Source: Phytopseudomonas flavescens
GTDB lineage: Bacteria > Pseudomonadota > Gammaproteobacteria > Pseudomonadales > Pseudomonadaceae
Reading direction: 5' to 3'
DNA: 64,000 nt
Assembly: GCF_900100535.1 (NCBI RefSeq)
Contig: NZ_FNDG01000004.1
Span: 1-64,000, forward strand
The position numbers were made by a program, and so were the translations under genes. Numbering within the stretch: the first letter of the stretch is position 1; each line of letters begins with the position of its first letter. This document shows, in pieces, positions 63,044-64,000 of the stretch. The notes beneath the pieces were generated by a model. It was not told the DNA's origin. It did not search any database and saw only the letters and a list, made by a program, of their open reading frames with translations.

Positions 63044-63532
63044 CTAACCTGTGGGCGCAAAATGTAAGCAGCGCTCAAGGGCTGCCTGGAAATCAAGCTC
63101 GCGATCCTCGCCCCGCCAAGCAGCGGATATCCTCCCGCCTAGGCTACGAAGTTTCCGCAACAATTCTAAGAAGGACTCGATCTCCGCTTGCCCCCACTCG
63201 GGGCCCATTCGGTAGTCCAAGACCAGGCCGTCGGTAGATACGAAAACGCCTAGGTCGGGGATGACCTGGTTGGTGCCGCGTATGCCGCCAAGAACGACAT
63301 GAAATGGGTCGGCCAGTCCTCCCGTCACCAAGAGAGCCTCAGCAGAGCCTGAAAATGGCTTTTCGACCTGGGTTGCCCGGATCCATACATATCCGCCGCT
63401 GGCTGTAGCGTTTCTAGCTCCCAGTACGTACAGGAGCTCAAAGGCCATGGCTACCAAAGAAGCTGCTTGAAAGGCTATCTCTACTTCTGGAAGAGAGCCG
63501 TCATCGTTCGAGAAATACTGCCTCAGTTTCAA
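63044..63532 (-). CDS. Hypothetical protein (162 aa)
   Basis: The protein starts MKLRQYFSNDDGSLPEVEIAF and shows mixed alpha/beta segments (VEIAFQAASLVAMAFELLYVLG; VIPDLGVFVSTDGLVLDYRMG; AEIESFLELLRKLRSLGG). It has neither signal peptide nor membrane helix after the first 40 residues. No family is recognised. It looks like cytoplasmic proteins found as orphans or immunity-like genes in accessory regions. Base composition is lower in GC than the core genes. Confidence 0.65.
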   Translation of the reverse strand: MKLRQYFSNDDGSLPEVEIAFQAASLVAMAFELLYVLGARNATASGGYVWIRATQVEKPFSGSAEALLVTGGLADPFHVVLGGIRGTNQVIPDLGVFVSTDGLVLDYRMGPEWGQAEIESFLELLRKLRSLGGRISAAWRGEDRELDFQAALERCLHFAPTG

Positions 63533-63576
63533 AGCCGACCCCCCTTTACGAAAATAAGCATTGCCCTCTCCGGGAT

Positions 63577-63606
63577 CCGAGCCAAGTAAGTAGCGGCTCG
63601 GTTTTT
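63577..63606 (+). terminator. Rho-independent terminator without a visible plus-strand gene
   Basis: Arms CCGAGCC (63577-63583) and GGCTCGG (63595-63601) are followed by T5 on the plus strand, though no plus-strand coding gene precedes it. Confidence 0.65.
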
Positions 63607-63728
63607 CCCTTCAAAATAAAGCCTTGTTATATGATTCGCCCATATGCCGCTGATTAGATGAGCCCAGCATTGCTTGAATGGACTATTGACTAGGTTATCG
63701 CGGCGATTAGGCGAAAGGAGATATCAGA

Positions 63729-64000
63729 TTGGCTCGAATGTGGATGGTTCGTGGTGAGGGTGGGGCGCGTTATGACTCGTTCCGGGAGCTTGGAATAGCT
63801 GCCATCGGATGGCGTCAGTTGGCCGCTCATGCGAAGCCGGGCTTGAGCCGCAAGCAACTGATAGCGCTTTATCAGTCCATAGAGCCAACGGCAAAGCAGG
63901 GCACCTTGATTTCCGGAGCCTCCCAGGTGTGGCGCTTCATCAACGAGATGCAGGTAGGGGATTGGGTCGTTACCTATTCGCCGGCGAATCGACTTTATTT
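63729..64000 (+). CDS. Restriction endonuclease-like protein, N-terminal part (runs off window)
   Basis: I take TTG 63729 as start because AAGGAG lies eight bases upstream; the in-frame ATG at 63738 is too far from it. The visible 90 residues, MWMVRGEGGARYDSFRELGI then AAIGWRQLAA and QVWRFINEMQVGDWVVTYSP, resemble the N-terminal EVE/PUA-like domain of Mrr-type restriction proteins. In that family a C-terminal Mrr nuclease domain follows. The rest lies outside the window. Confidence 0.75.
   Translation, partial: MARMWMVRGEGGARYDSFRELGIAAIGWRQLAAHAKPGLSRKQLIALYQSIEPTAKQGTLISGASQVWRFINEMQVGDWVVTYSPANRLY

Noticed and set aside
58916..64000. tRNA-Pro as the attachment site of an integrated element
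   Set aside because: I looked for a second copy of the tRNA 3' end downstream and saw none within the window. No integrase gene is present. The idea stays open but unsupported.

Overview
This window is chromosomal DNA of a Pseudomonas (Gammaproteobacteria). The core block thrS-infC-rpmI-rplT-pheS-pheT-ihfA-merR (51.5-58.8 kb) has the usual Pseudomonas order. FabV enoyl-ACP reductase, a PA2778/PA2779-type gene pair, the AhpC/AhpF pair, GC-rich codon use and Pseudomonas-style REP and other extragenic palindromes agree. The species cannot be named from sequence reading alone; the look is of the P. mendocina/oleovorans/alcaligenes type.

Layout. 0-2.3 kb is a decaying defence patch: an IS3-family element (cut by the window edge) sits inside a restriction-type gene, beside a membrane-anchored Mrr nuclease. 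2.5-13.5 kb holds mostly single genes: an SDR reductase with a divergent HxlR regulator, a MITE-like element with target duplication, a Rap1a-LprI fusion, a SulP transporter, fabV, a Gfo/Idh/MocA oxidoreductase, a DUF1090 protein and a dCache chemoreceptor. 13.6-17.1 kb is a four-gene Mn/Fe-type ABC importer with a palindromic operator candidate. 17.5-20.9 kb pairs an acetylpolyamine amidohydrolase with a polyamine-binding protein and an AraC regulator. 20.9-35 kb carries a uppP remnant, transporters and their regulators, HIT protein, ahpCF, maiA, an amino acid permease and an HBM-type chemoreceptor.

36.4-47.1 kb is the most interesting region. It is a catabolic gene cluster with a Rieske oxygenase, its PDR/VanB-type reductase, a DUF1116-AtzH fusion, a MarR regulator, an AtzE-like amidase, a cyclic amidohydrolase and a four-gene polar amino acid-type ABC importer. 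The same palindrome (core TGGYATRCCA) occurs about six times, only in the two control regions, so I infer a single MarR-controlled regulon for uptake and breakdown of an unknown nitrogen compound with amide or ureido bonds.

47.1-51.1 kb has arfB, dkgB with a divergent LysR gene, and the overlapping PA2779/PA2778-type pair. 51.2-59 kb is the translation block, bracketed by tRNA-Val(GAC) and tRNA-Pro(GGG). After tRNA-Pro the DNA becomes accessory: a zeta-like toxin with an overlapping small partner gene, a frameshifted relaxase (DUF3363) remnant, an RNA end-healing and sealing cassette (HD-Pnk plus RNA ligase), an unknown gene, and the start of another restriction-type gene that runs off the window. 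No rRNA genes, CRISPR arrays or replication origin were seen.
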